The notes beneath the pieces were generated by a model. It searched no databases, was not told the DNA's origin, and saw only the letters and a program-made list of their open reading frames with translations. Positions 10,612 through 18,804 of a stretch of 64,000 nt of DNA are shown one piece after another. The translations under genes and the position numbers were made by a program. Position 1 is the first letter of the stretch. Each line of letters opens with the position of its first letter. The stretch lies in assembly GCF_008807015.1 (NCBI RefSeq), contig NZ_CP031700.1, forward strand, positions 1,240,001-1,304,000, written 5' to 3'. Origin of the DNA: Neisseria zalophi (GTDB lineage: Bacteria; Pseudomonadota; Gammaproteobacteria; Burkholderiales; Neisseriaceae).

Positions 10612-12159
10612 ATGTTTAAAAAGTTAACATTAACCCCTATTTTGTTGAGTTCGGTATCTTTTTTGGCATACGGAGCAGATTATCCTGAAGGGATAACACC
10701 GAATGAAATCAAGCAGGAGCTACCTGCTGTTCGGGCGCAACAGCAGCCGTGGATCGAACAATTAACCAAACCGCTTGAAAAGCCTGTTGAAACAAATACA
10801 AACCAACAGAATAAGATTAATGCAGTAACGAATGAGGATTTGCTGAAAAATCCTGAATTACTTCGCCGATTAATGATAGAGGCATTGAATAGCAACAACC
10901 CGCATTTGCTTTCGTCATTAACGATTGCTTACAGGCAATATCCGCACGCTGATCCGGTTTTATTGGCACGTGCGGAAGGGATGTTGGCGCGTTATGAGGG
11001 GGATTATAGAAAAGCCGTTAAAATTTATTCGGAATTACACGAAAGCCAGCCGGAAAATACGCGGATTTCATTGGATACGGCGGCTATTTTGCAGGCAGAT
11101 AAACAATGGAATGAGGCTGATAGCTTATTTGCCGAAGTGGAAAGTGTGCCTAATCTGCCAATGGAAGTGCGCGATAATATCCGGCTTTACCGTGAACAAA
11201 ATAAAGCTGAAAACCGTTGGAAAGTGGATGCCGGCGGGAGTATTACCCAAGATAAAAATATTAATGATGCGGCGCCGCGCTATTGTTTGCCGTTGGGCTG
11301 TATCGAACAGCAGCCTGAAGATGCGGTTGGTCTGAATTATTTTGTTTCCGTTGATAAGAATGCGCCGATAAAGGGTAATCATAATCTGTTGTTTCGTGGC
11401 TATATGAATGGGGTAAGTTATTATTTTGATAAAAAATCAGAATATGATAATGCATTTGGCCGGGCTTATTTGGGTTGGCAATATCAAAATGCACGCAGTA
11501 GTTTGAACATTTTGCCTTTTTATCAGTGGCAACTTGCTGGCACAAATGAATTTGCTGATAAACCTACAAAAAATCATACATTTGGTTTGAATATGCTGGC
11601 ACATGCTACCGGCGTTCAGACGGCCTTCTCTCATCAGATTACGCCACGCTTGCAATCTTATGCTTCTGCTGAAATTTATCAGCAGAATTATCGGGAAGAT
11701 AGCCGAGCATTGCGTAATGATGGCAGGTATTACAGCTTGTTTGGCTCATTGGCCTACCGTCTTACGCCGCAGCATACGGTATTTGGCGGGGTGGGTGTCG
11801 GTGTGTTTAAACCTAAAAATAATATAGTCGGTAACCGTGTTAATAATGCGGGCAATACCCGCCACAGTTTTAATGTTGGTTGGCTTGCCAATTGGCAAAA
11901 ATTGGGCGGATTAAATAGCCGTTTGCAAGTTTCCCGTACGAATAGGCGTTATCGCGGGCAGGCATTGAATACTGATTTTGAATGGGAACGTCAGTTTAAT
12001 AAAGAAACCACTTATATTTTTTCACTATCCCATCCCAAAATTTCAATCGGTACATTTACGCCGAAACTGACATGGGAACGGCGCCGTACCAGCAGTACAC
12101 ACAAATGGGCGGAACGTAAGCAGAATAGGTTGTTTGTGGAAATTGAAAAGAACTTTTAA
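10612..12159 (+). CDS. slam2: Surface lipoprotein assembly modulator (Slam, DUF560), probably HpuA-specific
   Basis: Slam proteins are outer-membrane translocators that flip lipoproteins such as TbpB, fHbp and HpuA to the cell surface. This 515-residue protein has a signal peptide ending AYG, an N-terminal periplasmic part with TPR-like helices (about 95-195: DPVLLARAEGMLARYEGDYRKAVKIY, SLDTAAILQADKQWNEADSLF), and a C-terminal DUF560 barrel (about 205-515) ending NRLFVEIEKNF with terminal Phe. Its position back-to-back with hpuA suggests HpuA as substrate, the role established for meningococcal Slam2. The symbol slam2 is by analogy. No clear ribosome site is seen beyond AAGTAAGCC. Confidence 0.88.
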   Translation: MFKKLTLTPILLSSVSFLAYGADYPEGITPNEIKQELPAVRAQQQPWIEQLTKPLEKPVETNTNQQNKINAVTNEDLLKNPELLRRLMIEALNSNNPHLLSSLTIAYRQYPHADPVLLARAEGMLARYEGDYRKAVKIYSELHESQPENTRISLDTAAILQADKQWNEADSLFAEVESVPNLPMEVRDNIRLYREQNKAENRWKVDAGGSITQDKNINDAAPRYCLPLGCIEQQPEDAVGLNYFVSVDKNAPIKGNHNLLFRGYMNGVSYYFDKKSEYDNAFGRAYLGWQYQNARSSLNILPFYQWQLAGTNEFADKPTKNHTFGLNMLAHATGVQTAFSHQITPRLQSYASAEIYQQNYREDSRALRNDGRYYSLFGSLAYRLTPQHTVFGGVGVGVFKPKNNIVGNRVNNAGNTRHSFNVGWLANWQKLGGLNSRLQVSRTNRRYRGQALNTDFEWERQFNKETTYIFSLSHPKISIGTFTPKLTWERRRTSSTHKWAERKQNRLFVEIEKNF

Positions 12160-12232
12160 TATTGTTTGTGAAAGTAGAATTTTCTTAACAATAAATTTTA
12201 CATAAATCACCTAAATTGTTTACAGCAAAGAT

Positions 12233-12263
12233 AAAAAAACCAAATGAACAATTTGGTTTTTTT
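12233..12263. terminator. Rho-independent terminator of the Slam gene
   Basis: A perfect 13-bp stem (AAAAAAACCAAAT / ATTTGGTTTTTTT) with a 5-base loop and flanking A- and T-runs begins 74 bases after the stop codon. Unlike most terminators here, it does not use uptake sequences. Confidence 0.85.
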
Positions 12264-12548
12264 AATGTATTTCTCAAGTTTGAATGCGTTAAAATAATTT
12301 AATATTTAGATTTTATGTTGAATCAATTTTTAATAATATTCATGCCAATAAAGTTTTTGTTGTATATCAATTAAACGTTAATAATTTAATTGATTTCATA
12401 TTAATATATTTATATAGGGAAGTATGAAGCAGTTTGTTTGTTTAGTATTTGATAATGAAGAAAATACCTTAAATTATTTAAAATAAAATTGTGCATCCGT
12501 TATAATTATCAAAATACTTCGATAATTTTAAAATTAAAAGGAACACTT
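12264..12548 (+). other. AT-rich leader upstream of the DyP peroxidase gene, with a possible 20-codon ORF
   Basis: The stretch between the Slam terminator and the DyP gene is very AT-rich and has no uptake sequence. The only reading frame with a plausible ribosome site is 12424-12486: GGGA 7 bases before an ATG, encoding MKQFVCLVFDNEENTLNYLK and stop. It resembles no protein I know and could be chance or a leader peptide. No clear promoter was assigned. Confidence 0.3.
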
Positions 12549-13451
12549 ATGAAACCACAAACAGCTATTGAACCGGATAGTATTAAGGCTGCTATTTTTA
12601 TCGAAGCCGATATTCGCAACGGTCAAACAGATCAGATTCAGACGGCCTGTCGCGAGAGTCTTGATGCATTGGAAAAATTACAACAAAAGTATCCTGATGC
12701 ACTACTTGGTTTAACGATTGCTTTTGGCAGCAGCTTTTGGAAAAGCTTGAATCACCCTGAAGAGGGTAGTGAAATCAAGCCTTTTAAACCGTTAGGTAAC
12801 GGACTGGCACCGGCTACCCAACATGATTTGATGTTTCATATCCAATCATTGCGCCCCGATGTGAATTTTTCATTAGGTATGGCGGTATTGGCGGCATTTG
12901 GCGACAGCATTCAGGTTCATGATGAAACGCACGGCTTCCGCTGGGTTGAAGATCGTGGGCTGGATGGCTTTGTAGATGGCACTGAAAATCCGAAAGGTGA
13001 TGATATATTGGCGGTCGCTACCATTGCGCAAGATAAGCCTGATGCAGGCGGCAGTTATGTATTGTTGCAAAAATACCGTCATGATTTAAACAAATGGAGT
13101 AAAGTTTCGCTTGCCGATCAGGAAGCTGCCGTCGGTCGTAGTAAAGAAGACAATGAGGAGTTCAGCAAAGAGGTGCGCCTGCCTGATTCTCATTTGGGGC
13201 GAGTAAACATTAAAGAAAACGGTGTCGGTTTGGATATTGTCCGCCGCAGTCTGCCGTATGGTACGGTGTCGGGAGAACATGGTTTGATGTTTATTGCTTA
13301 TTGCGGCACGCTTTATAATATTGAAACCCAGCTTTTGAGTATGTTTGGCGAGAGAGATGGTAAAACCGATTTGTTGTTGAAACATCTTTCTAGTGCGGTT
13401 TCTGGTGCTTATTATTACGCACCATCGGTTGAGCGATTACAAAACCTTTAA
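12549..13451 (+). CDS. DyP-type haem peroxidase (class B/YfeX-like, cytoplasmic)
   Basis: Dye-decolourising peroxidases use a haem cofactor and hydrogen peroxide to oxidise varied substrates; YfeX-like members have also been proposed to act on porphyrins. The start chosen is ATG 12549, preceded by AAAAGGAAC, giving 300 residues. The diagnostic GxxDG motif is GFVDG at about residues 140-144, followed by TENPKG. The proximal haem His is in PDSHLGR near 213 and the distal Arg in IVRRSLPYG near 231. There is no Tat or Sec signal, so it is cytoplasmic. Its place beside the haem uptake module suggests a role in handling haem or the peroxide that accompanies it, but that is inference. Confidence 0.9.
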   Translation: MKPQTAIEPDSIKAAIFIEADIRNGQTDQIQTACRESLDALEKLQQKYPDALLGLTIAFGSSFWKSLNHPEEGSEIKPFKPLGNGLAPATQHDLMFHIQSLRPDVNFSLGMAVLAAFGDSIQVHDETHGFRWVEDRGLDGFVDGTENPKGDDILAVATIAQDKPDAGGSYVLLQKYRHDLNKWSKVSLADQEAAVGRSKEDNEEFSKEVRLPDSHLGRVNIKENGVGLDIVRRSLPYGTVSGEHGLMFIAYCGTLYNIETQLLSMFGERDGKTDLLLKHLSSAVSGAYYYAPSVERLQNL

Positions 13452-13461
13452 TGCCTCTGCT

Positions 13462-13509
13462 ATATTAAAACAAGCCGTCTGAAAGCTTTCAGACGGCTTG
13501 TTTTAATAT
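13462..13509. terminator. 48-bp perfect palindrome containing two variant uptake sequences
   Basis: The two 24-base arms are fully complementary with no loop. The core is a variant uptake sequence (AAGCCGTCTGAA and complement), flanked symmetrically by ATATTAAAAC / GTTTTAATAT. It lies 10 bases after the DyP stop. The T-run TTTTAATATT makes it a good intrinsic terminator. The symmetry far exceeds the 12-base uptake sequence. Confidence 0.8.
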
Positions 13510-13654
13510 TTGATACAATAGCAGCGAATAAATTTTATAAAACTATATATATTGCTATCGGAACAATACGGCGGTTTTATAGGCTGTATCCGATGGCTTT
13601 ATATTGATGTATACGTATATAACTACTGATTTTTGCGATTAGGCCGTCTGAATT

Positions 13655-14281
13655 ATGAAAAATATCGTTATCCTGATATCCGGCAGGGGCAGCAATATGC
13701 AGGCTATTGTAGAAGCCGCTATTCCCAACATCCGCATTGCTGCCGTGTTGAGCAACAATGAAAATGCTGCCGGTTTGGCATGGGCTGCGGAACGCAGTAT
13801 CGCTACCGATAGTCTTAATCATAAGCGCTTTAGCAGCCGCCTTGAGTTTGATCAGGCGATGATGGAAAAAATCGATGCCTATCAACCTGATTTGGTGGTG
13901 CTGGCTGGATTTATGCGTATTTTGACCCCCGAGTTTTGCCGCCATTATGAGGGACGTTTAATCAATATCCATCCTTCACTATTGCCGGCTTTTACCGGAT
14001 TGCATACACACGAGCGGGCTATTGAAGCCGGTTGCCGTATTGCAGGGTGCACCATCCATTTTGTGACCCCCGAATTGGATTGCGGCCCTGTGATTGCACA
14101 AGGCGCCGTGCCTGTATTTGATGATGATACGGCCGATACATTGGCTGCCCGCGTTTTAAAAGTGGAACATCAATTGTTTCCGCAGGCGGTAGCCGATTTT
14201 GCGGCAGGCCGTCTGAAAATAATCGGAAACCGTGTTGTCCGCTCACCTTCGGCCAAGTTGGAATCACAACTCTTGGCCTGA
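13655..14281 (+). CDS. purN: Phosphoribosylglycinamide formyltransferase PurN
   Basis: PurN transfers a formyl group from 10-formyl-tetrahydrofolate to GAR in step three of purine synthesis. The 208-residue protein starts MKNIVILISGRGSNMQAI, the family's GRGSN phosphate-binding loop. The catalytic triad region is visible as INIHPSLLPAFTG (Asn, His) and the TPELDCGPVI segment with Asp. An uptake sequence abuts the start codon (AGGCCGTCTGAATTATG), and another is inside the 3' end of the gene. Downstream, a DUF3108 gene begins 21 bases after the stop and may be cotranscribed. Confidence 0.96.
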   Translation: MKNIVILISGRGSNMQAIVEAAIPNIRIAAVLSNNENAAGLAWAAERSIATDSLNHKRFSSRLEFDQAMMEKIDAYQPDLVVLAGFMRILTPEFCRHYEGRLINIHPSLLPAFTGLHTHERAIEAGCRIAGCTIHFVTPELDCGPVIAQGAVPVFDDDTADTLAARVLKVEHQLFPQAVADFAAGRLKIIGNRVVRSPSAKLESQLLA

Positions 14282-14302
14282 TTTCCGAGAAAGGAATCTT
14301 AT

Positions 14303-14965
14303 ATGAAAACCATTCGTTTTTCTTTGTTGGCACTTGCTTTAAGTGCGCCAACTTTTGCAGCAGAGCTGCCTCAGTCGGCAGAGCTCCGTTACTCAGGTAA
14401 TTGGGGTGTTCCTGCTGTGATGACGTTTAACCGTAGTGGTAATAATTATAAAATCACTTCGAATATTAAAGTGCCGTTATACAGTATTCGCTTTGAGTCG
14501 GGCGGGACTATTTCAGGAAACCGTTTGATTCCTTCTTATTATAAAGATGTTCGCGGTGGCAAAACTTATGCTGAAGCCCGTTTTGGTGGCGGGAAAGTGA
14601 CTTATGGCAAGGCAGGTGAGCAAAATACCGAAGCAATGACCGGTACGACCATGGATTTATTTACGCTGGCCTGGCAGCTTGCCGCCAATGATGCCAAACT
14701 ACCTGCCGGCCTGCGTATAACCAATGGTAAAAAGATTTATAGAATCAGTGGTTTGAATAGTGCGGGTAACGGCCAATATAAAATTGGTAGTGGCTCTACG
14801 CCGATTAATAAATATTTTCTTAAACGTGGTGACAGCACAATTAATTATGCATTTGCCCCTGAATTGCATAATATTCCGGCTCAAATTACTTATTCGGATG
14901 ATGGGAAAACTTATAATTTGCAGCTGACGAGTGTGAAAATTAATGGCAAGGAAGTAAAGCCTTAA
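14303..14965 (+). CDS. DUF3108 family exported protein
   Basis: A 220-residue protein with a Sec signal peptide (MKTIRFSLLALALSAPTFAA) followed by a beta-rich domain. The sequence AELRYSGNWGVPAVMTFNRSGNNYKITSNIKVPLYSIRFESGG and the internal GTTMDLFTLAWQLA are typical of DUF3108, a periplasmic beta-barrel-like family of unknown function. The gene is 21 bases downstream of purN with AGAAAGGAAT before the start, so it is probably cotranscribed. It ends at a strong bidirectional terminator. Confidence 0.8.
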   Translation: MKTIRFSLLALALSAPTFAAELPQSAELRYSGNWGVPAVMTFNRSGNNYKITSNIKVPLYSIRFESGGTISGNRLIPSYYKDVRGGKTYAEARFGGGKVTYGKAGEQNTEAMTGTTMDLFTLAWQLAANDAKLPAGLRITNGKKIYRISGLNSAGNGQYKIGSGSTPINKYFLKRGDSTINYAFAPELHNIPAQITYSDDGKTYNLQLTSVKINGKEVKP

Positions 14966-14989
14966 GCTGAAATAACTGTTGTGATACAG

Positions 14990-15024
14990 AAAAAACGGAC
15001 TTACATAAAGTAAGTCCGTTTTTT
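14990..15024. terminator. Bidirectional rho-independent terminator
   Basis: A perfect 15-bp stem (AAAAAACGGACTTAC / GTAAGTCCGTTTTTT) with loop ATAAA separates the convergent DUF3108 gene (+) and lipoprotein gene (-). A-run and T-run serve both directions. It does not use uptake sequences. Confidence 0.9.
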
Positions 15025-15047
15025 ATTCTATTGGTATGCTGATTGTT

Positions 15048-15602
15048 TTATTTCTTAGCGTTAGCTTTGGCTAATTTTGCTGTAGTAGCTTTATCCAGCA
15101 TACACATGCGGGTTACGATTTGGGAAACCTGCATTTGTTTGCCGTTTACGGTTTGCATGACTTCTTGAGTCAGCATATTGCCGTTTACTTTATCAACATT
15201 AGCGGCATTGGCTTTATCGGCTGCCCAAGTCACATTTTCACCTGTGAAAACATTCATGTCGTTATTATCGATAACGCGGAATAAGCCCGGAGAAGTTTTA
15301 TTTTGGTATTTAACTTGAGCAACGACAACTTCACCATCTTTAAAGCCATACATAACAGTCAGTGGGTTTTGGCCGTTAGTACCACATTTGTAGGCAACTT
15401 CTTTTGTGCCGTCAATAGAATCAACTTGTACGGTTCGGGGTGCTGTTTGTTGGGCTTGTTGGGCAGGCTGGGTTGTTTGTTGTGGTGCGGGCGTGGCGGC
15501 TGCTTGTGTAGAAGGGCTGCTGTCTGATCCCATCATACCGCATGCACTTAAAATACCGGCCATAGCAAGTGCCGGAACGATGGTTTTAAAATTCATTTTC
15601 AT
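15048..15602 (-). CDS. Small lipoprotein, possibly MliC/ACP-like
   Basis: A 184-residue lipoprotein with signal peptide and lipobox ILSAC (Cys21), then a low-complexity Ala/Pro/Gln/Thr linker (about 28-55) typical of envelope-tethered domains. The folded part begins KEVAYKCGTNGQNPLTVMYGFKDGEVVVAQVKY, whose pattern of K-x-V-x-Y-x-C then V-x-Y-G-F resembles neisserial adhesin complex protein and MliC-type lysozyme inhibitors. A second cysteine, in TRMCMLDK, could form a disulfide with the first. The functional link is weak and from memory. GGAG lies 7 bases before the first ATG. Confidence 0.7.
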   Translation of the reverse strand: MKMNFKTIVPALAMAGILSACGMMGSDSSPSTQAAATPAPQQTTQPAQQAQQTAPRTVQVDSIDGTKEVAYKCGTNGQNPLTVMYGFKDGEVVVAQVKYQNKTSPGLFRVIDNNDMNVFTGENVTWAADKANAANVDKVNGNMLTQEVMQTVNGKQMQVSQIVTRMCMLDKATTAKLAKANAKK

Positions 15603-15810
15603 AAGTTACTCCGTTTTAAGTGATTCAATTGCAAAATGCAAGAATGGTTTATTGGTCAACCTTAACAGATAAAAAGTTCCCTGTCCGTATCAATAGGCGG
15701 GGAAAGCATGCGTTGGCATCTATTGTTTTAGTCAATAATATTTTATCTTATTGATTTGCCTTTTTTTATTCAATATGAAAAAACAATTCAAATCAGGTAA
15801 AAATAAAATA

Positions 15811-15850
15811 AGGCCGTCTGAAAAGCAGGTTGTTTGTTTTCAGACGGCCT
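15811..15850. terminator. DUS-paired terminator of clpX
   Basis: AGGCCGTCTGAAAA and its complement enclose a 12-base loop, 24 bases past the clpX stop in the minus direction. Confidence 0.75.
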
Positions 15851-15874
15851 AGTGATAGTGTAGGTCAAAAATAC

Positions 15875-17167
15875 TTATGCGGCAGGTTTTTTATTGCCGA
15901 TGGCCGTTTGGAGCAGGTATTCGCTGCCATCAGCCAGCAATAGTTTCGGCTGTTCGCCTTTTTCAATCACATTTTCATTGATAACCACTTTTTTCACTTC
16001 TTTTAAACCCGGCAGCATATACATGGTTTCAAGCAGACTGCGTTCGACAATCGAACGTAAGCCGCGTGCACCGGTTTTACGCTCCATAGCTTGCTTGGCA
16101 ATGCTGTGCAAGGCAGAAGGCAATACTTCCAATTCCACACCTTCCATGGCAAACAAAGCTTGATATTGTTTAATCAAGGCATTTTTAGGCTCGGTGAGAA
16201 TATTGATTAATGCTTCTTCGTCTAATTCTGCCAGCGTAGCAATCACGGGCAGCCGGCCGATAAGCTCGGGAATCAGGCCGAATTTAATCAAATCTTCCGG
16301 TTCGACCGTTTCAAATAAAGCGCTAATATCGGCATTTTCATCTTTACTGCTGACAACGGCGCCAAAGCCGATACCGCCTTTTTCAGTACGTTGGCGGATC
16401 ACTTTTTCTAAACCCGCAAAAGCACCGCCGCAGATAAACAGGATATTGGTAGTGTCGACATTAATAAATTCTTGATTCGGATGTTTGCGCCCGCCTTGAG
16501 GGGGAACGGAAGCCACAGTTCCTTCTACCAGCTTTAGCAAGGCTTGTTGAACGCCTTCGCCGGATACGTCACGGGTAATCGAAGGGTTGTCGCTTTTACG
16601 GGATATTTTGTCGATTTCATCTATATAGACGATACCGCGCTGTGCTTTTTCAACGTCGAAATCACATTTACCCAATAGTTTGGTAATAATCTGTTCGACA
16701 TCTTCACCCACATAACCGGCTTCGGTGAGGGTAGTGGCATCGGCCATGACAAACGGCACGTCTAGTTTACGTGCTAATGATTGTGCCAAAAGCGTTTTAC
16801 CTGAACCGGTGGGGCCGATTAATAAAATATTACTTTTAGAAAGCTCTACGCTGCCGCTGCTTTTCGGATGGCGTAAACGCTTATAGTGGTTATATACGGC
16901 AACGGCTAAGGCTTTTTTCGCTTGTTCTTGACCGATAACGTGATCGTTAAGGTTGGCAACAATCTCGGCGGGTGTCGGCAGTTTTTCGAGGGTGCCGTTT
17001 TCATTTTCTTCAGTGGCAAAGTCGGCATCATCATGTTGGCTGTTGAGCATAATGCCGCAAGTTTCGACACACTCGTTGCAGATAAAAGCATGTTCGCCTT
17101 CAATCAGATTTTGTACTTCGTGCTCGGGCTTGCCGCAAAACGAGCAGAAACGTTTTTCGTCAGACAT
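15875..17167 (-). CDS. clpX: ATP-dependent Clp protease ATP-binding subunit ClpX
   Basis: ClpX is the AAA+ unfoldase that feeds substrates to ClpP. The start chosen is the ATG at 17167 ([13 protein letters not shown]), preceded by AAGAAAA; an in-frame ATG 24 bases upstream at 17191 has no ribosome site. The N-terminal zinc-binding domain has Cys8, Cys11, Cys30 and Cys33. The Walker A is GPTGSGKT at 118-125, followed by [10 protein letters not shown] (Walker B) and the ClpP-binding IGF-like loop in KGGIGFGA. At 430 residues it is slightly longer than common because of an acidic linker after the zinc domain. clpP is not adjacent. A strong promoter lies 64-92 bases upstream. Confidence 0.96.
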   Translation of the reverse strand: MSDEKRFCSFCGKPEHEVQNLIEGEHAFICNECVETCGIMLNSQHDDADFATEENENGTLEKLPTPAEIVANLNDHVIGQEQAKKALAVAVYNHYKRLRHPKSSGSVELSKSNILLIGPTGSGKTLLAQSLARKLDVPFVMADATTLTEAGYVGEDVEQIITKLLGKCDFDVEKAQRGIVYIDEIDKISRKSDNPSITRDVSGEGVQQALLKLVEGTVASVPPQGGRKHPNQEFINVDTTNILFICGGAFAGLEKVIRQRTEKGGIGFGAVVSSKDENADISALFETVEPEDLIKFGLIPELIGRLPVIATLAELDEEALINILTEPKNALIKQYQALFAMEGVELEVLPSALHSIAKQAMERKTGARGLRSIVERSLLETMYMLPGLKEVKKVVINENVIEKGEQPKLLLADGSEYLLQTAIGNKKPAA

Positions 17168-17204
17168 ATTTATATTTTCTTTTTGAGTCATTTATCAATT
17201 TAAA

Positions 17205-17220
17205 GCGGGTTTAAACCCGC
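17205..17220. promoter_or_regulatory. 16-bp perfect palindrome in the clpX leader
   Basis: GCGGGTTTAAACCCGC is a perfect palindrome placed just downstream of the predicted clpX -10 box (17231-17236), at about the transcription start. It could be an operator or an mRNA 5' hairpin. I do not recognise the motif. Confidence 0.4.
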
Positions 17221-17230
17221 GCAACCTTTT

Positions 17231-17259
17231 AGTATAATGAGTATCGGCCTGTTTATCAA
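17231..17259 (-). promoter_or_regulatory. Sigma-70-type promoter of clpX
   Basis: On the minus strand, TTGATA (17254-17259) is followed after exactly 17 bases by TATACT (17231-17236). Five of six bases match consensus in each box. Transcription would begin near 17224 and give a leader of roughly 57 bases before the clpX ATG. Confidence 0.7.
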
Positions 17260-17267
17260 ACCAACGT

Positions 17268-17425
17268 GTTTCGTTTGCAGATAACAGGCTTTTTTCAGAC
17301 GGCCTTATTTTGCACAAAATAACCGCTATTGTGCGGTATAAGATGCAAACTAATGAAAAATATACGCTAATTTACTTTACAAGCGGATACTGTTTAATGA
17401 ATAATCATAGAAGTTTCGTTTGCAG
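17268..17425. repeat. Two 13-bp direct repeats in the clpX-pbpG intergenic region
   Basis: GTTTCGTTTGCAG occurs at 17268-17280 and again at 17413-17425, in the same orientation, 145 bases apart. Between them is an uptake sequence (about 17295-17306) but no gene. A tandem 8-base repeat TCCGGCGG follows near 17456-17473. The first copy lies just upstream of the clpX -35 box. The function is unknown. Confidence 0.45.
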
Positions 17426-17560
17426 CGTAACGTCATAAACACAGAGGGTAATATCCGGCGGTGTCCGGCGGGCAACTTTTAATATTTTAAAGCTTTGTAC
17501 CTATTCTGTATTTTTTCATTTTTTTTTAACACTTGCGGACAATAAACAGAAAGATACTTT

Positions 17561-18499
17561 ATGATGAATTTTAGTAAAAAAATTGCAGCAGCTTGTTTGA
17601 GCCTCGGATTGATGACTTTTTCGATTCCTGCTTCAGCCGATGATTTAGACGTGCTCGGTCAGTTTTTGGAACAAAATTTTCCGGTAGAAGGTGATCCTTT
17701 GGGCGCATTTGCTACGATGAATGCGGATAACCAATTGGAAGCTCAAGCGGCTTATGCGGGGCCTTTATTGGCATCTCAATCTGCTTTGATCATCAACAAT
17801 AAAACCGGCGAAGTGTTGTTTCAAAAAAATTCTAATCGGGTGATGCCGATTGCTTCCATTTCCAAATTAATGTCTGCCATGGTTTTGTTGGATGCCCATC
17901 AAGATATGAATGAAAACATTACCATTACCGAAGCAGAAATCGACCGCTTGAAAGGTACCAGCAGCCGATTGAGCATTGGAACAACCTTAACACGTGGTGA
18001 GTTGTTGCATCTCAGTTTGATGAGCAGTGAAAACCGTGCTACCCATGCGTTGGGAAGAAGCTATCCCGGCGGTATGTCGGCTTTTGTAGCAGCGATGAAC
18101 CGTAAAGCACAAAGCTTAGGCATGACAAACAGCCGCTTCTATGAGCCGACCGGTTTGGATTTCCGCAATGTATCCACTGCAAACGATTTGGGTAAAATGG
18201 TTCAGGCAGCCAGCAAATATCCTGAAATCCGCCGTAATAGCACTTCGAATTACGGCTCTGTTTATACCAATAGAGGTCGTCAGCGTTATAAAAACAGTAA
18301 TGCATTGGTTCGTGAGGGCAATTGGAATATCGAGCTTCAAAAAACAGGTTATATCCGTGAATCAGGCCGTTCTATGGTTGTGAAAGCAAATGTACAAAAT
18401 CAGCCTGTAACTATCGTTTTGCTGAATTCACCCTCTTCATTGAGCAGGGTTAATGATGCCCGTAAGATCGAATCTTGGATGTTGCAAACACGATCTTAA
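17561..18499 (+). CDS. pbpG: D-alanyl-D-alanine endopeptidase PbpG (S11 family, PBP7-like)
   Basis: A periplasmic low-molecular-weight penicillin-binding protein that cleaves peptidoglycan cross-links. The 312-residue protein has a Sec signal peptide ending PASA (about residue 26). All three S11 motifs are intact: S99-I-S-K102 with the nucleophile Ser99, the S-x-N box in LMSSENRA, and KTGY in LQKTGYIRESG. A spacer of about 45 residues precedes the catalytic domain. Two consecutive ATG codons are possible starts, with AAAGA upstream. It is divergent from clpX and ends in a DUS hairpin. Confidence 0.92.
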   Translation: MMNFSKKIAAACLSLGLMTFSIPASADDLDVLGQFLEQNFPVEGDPLGAFATMNADNQLEAQAAYAGPLLASQSALIINNKTGEVLFQKNSNRVMPIASISKLMSAMVLLDAHQDMNENITITEAEIDRLKGTSSRLSIGTTLTRGELLHLSLMSSENRATHALGRSYPGGMSAFVAAMNRKAQSLGMTNSRFYEPTGLDFRNVSTANDLGKMVQAASKYPEIRRNSTSNYGSVYTNRGRQRYKNSNALVREGNWNIELQKTGYIRESGRSMVVKANVQNQPVTIVLLNSPSSLSRVNDARKIESWMLQTRS

Positions 18500-18533
18500 T
18501 CATAAGCGCATTGAGTACATAATAGCTATTTTG

Positions 18534-18565
18534 AAAGGCCGTCTGAAATTTTTCAGACGGCCTTT
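18534..18565. terminator. DUS-paired terminator of pbpG
   Basis: AAAGGCCGTCTGAAA and its complement (15-bp arms) with a 2-base centre, followed by TTTATAAAAAA, 35 bases after the pbpG stop. Confidence 0.85.
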
Positions 18566-18804
18566 TATAAAAAATATCTGATTAACTTTTTGTTTTTTAT
18601 ATATTTTTAAAAATTTACCAGTATTATCAATAAAATTAACTATAGTTTTACTCTAATTTTTTTAAAACTTAGAGTATAATAACTAAACTATAAAGCACAC
18701 ATGTGGCTTTCAACTGCATCCGATTTAAAAAAGGTATTGGTTTTTAAAAGCATTTTTTAGTGATGTGGGTAGAAGCCAGGTATCTACAAGAGAAGGAAAT
18801 TTTA

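Noticed and set aside
17510-17535. T-rich run upstream of pbpG as a phase-variation tract
   Set aside because: The run is broken by C and A residues and its distance from promoter elements is unclear, so there is no evidence of switching.
18700-18760. Short ATG frame of 19 codons upstream of the nitronate monooxygenase gene
   Set aside because: It has no ribosome site, and the AT-rich leader makes chance frames common.
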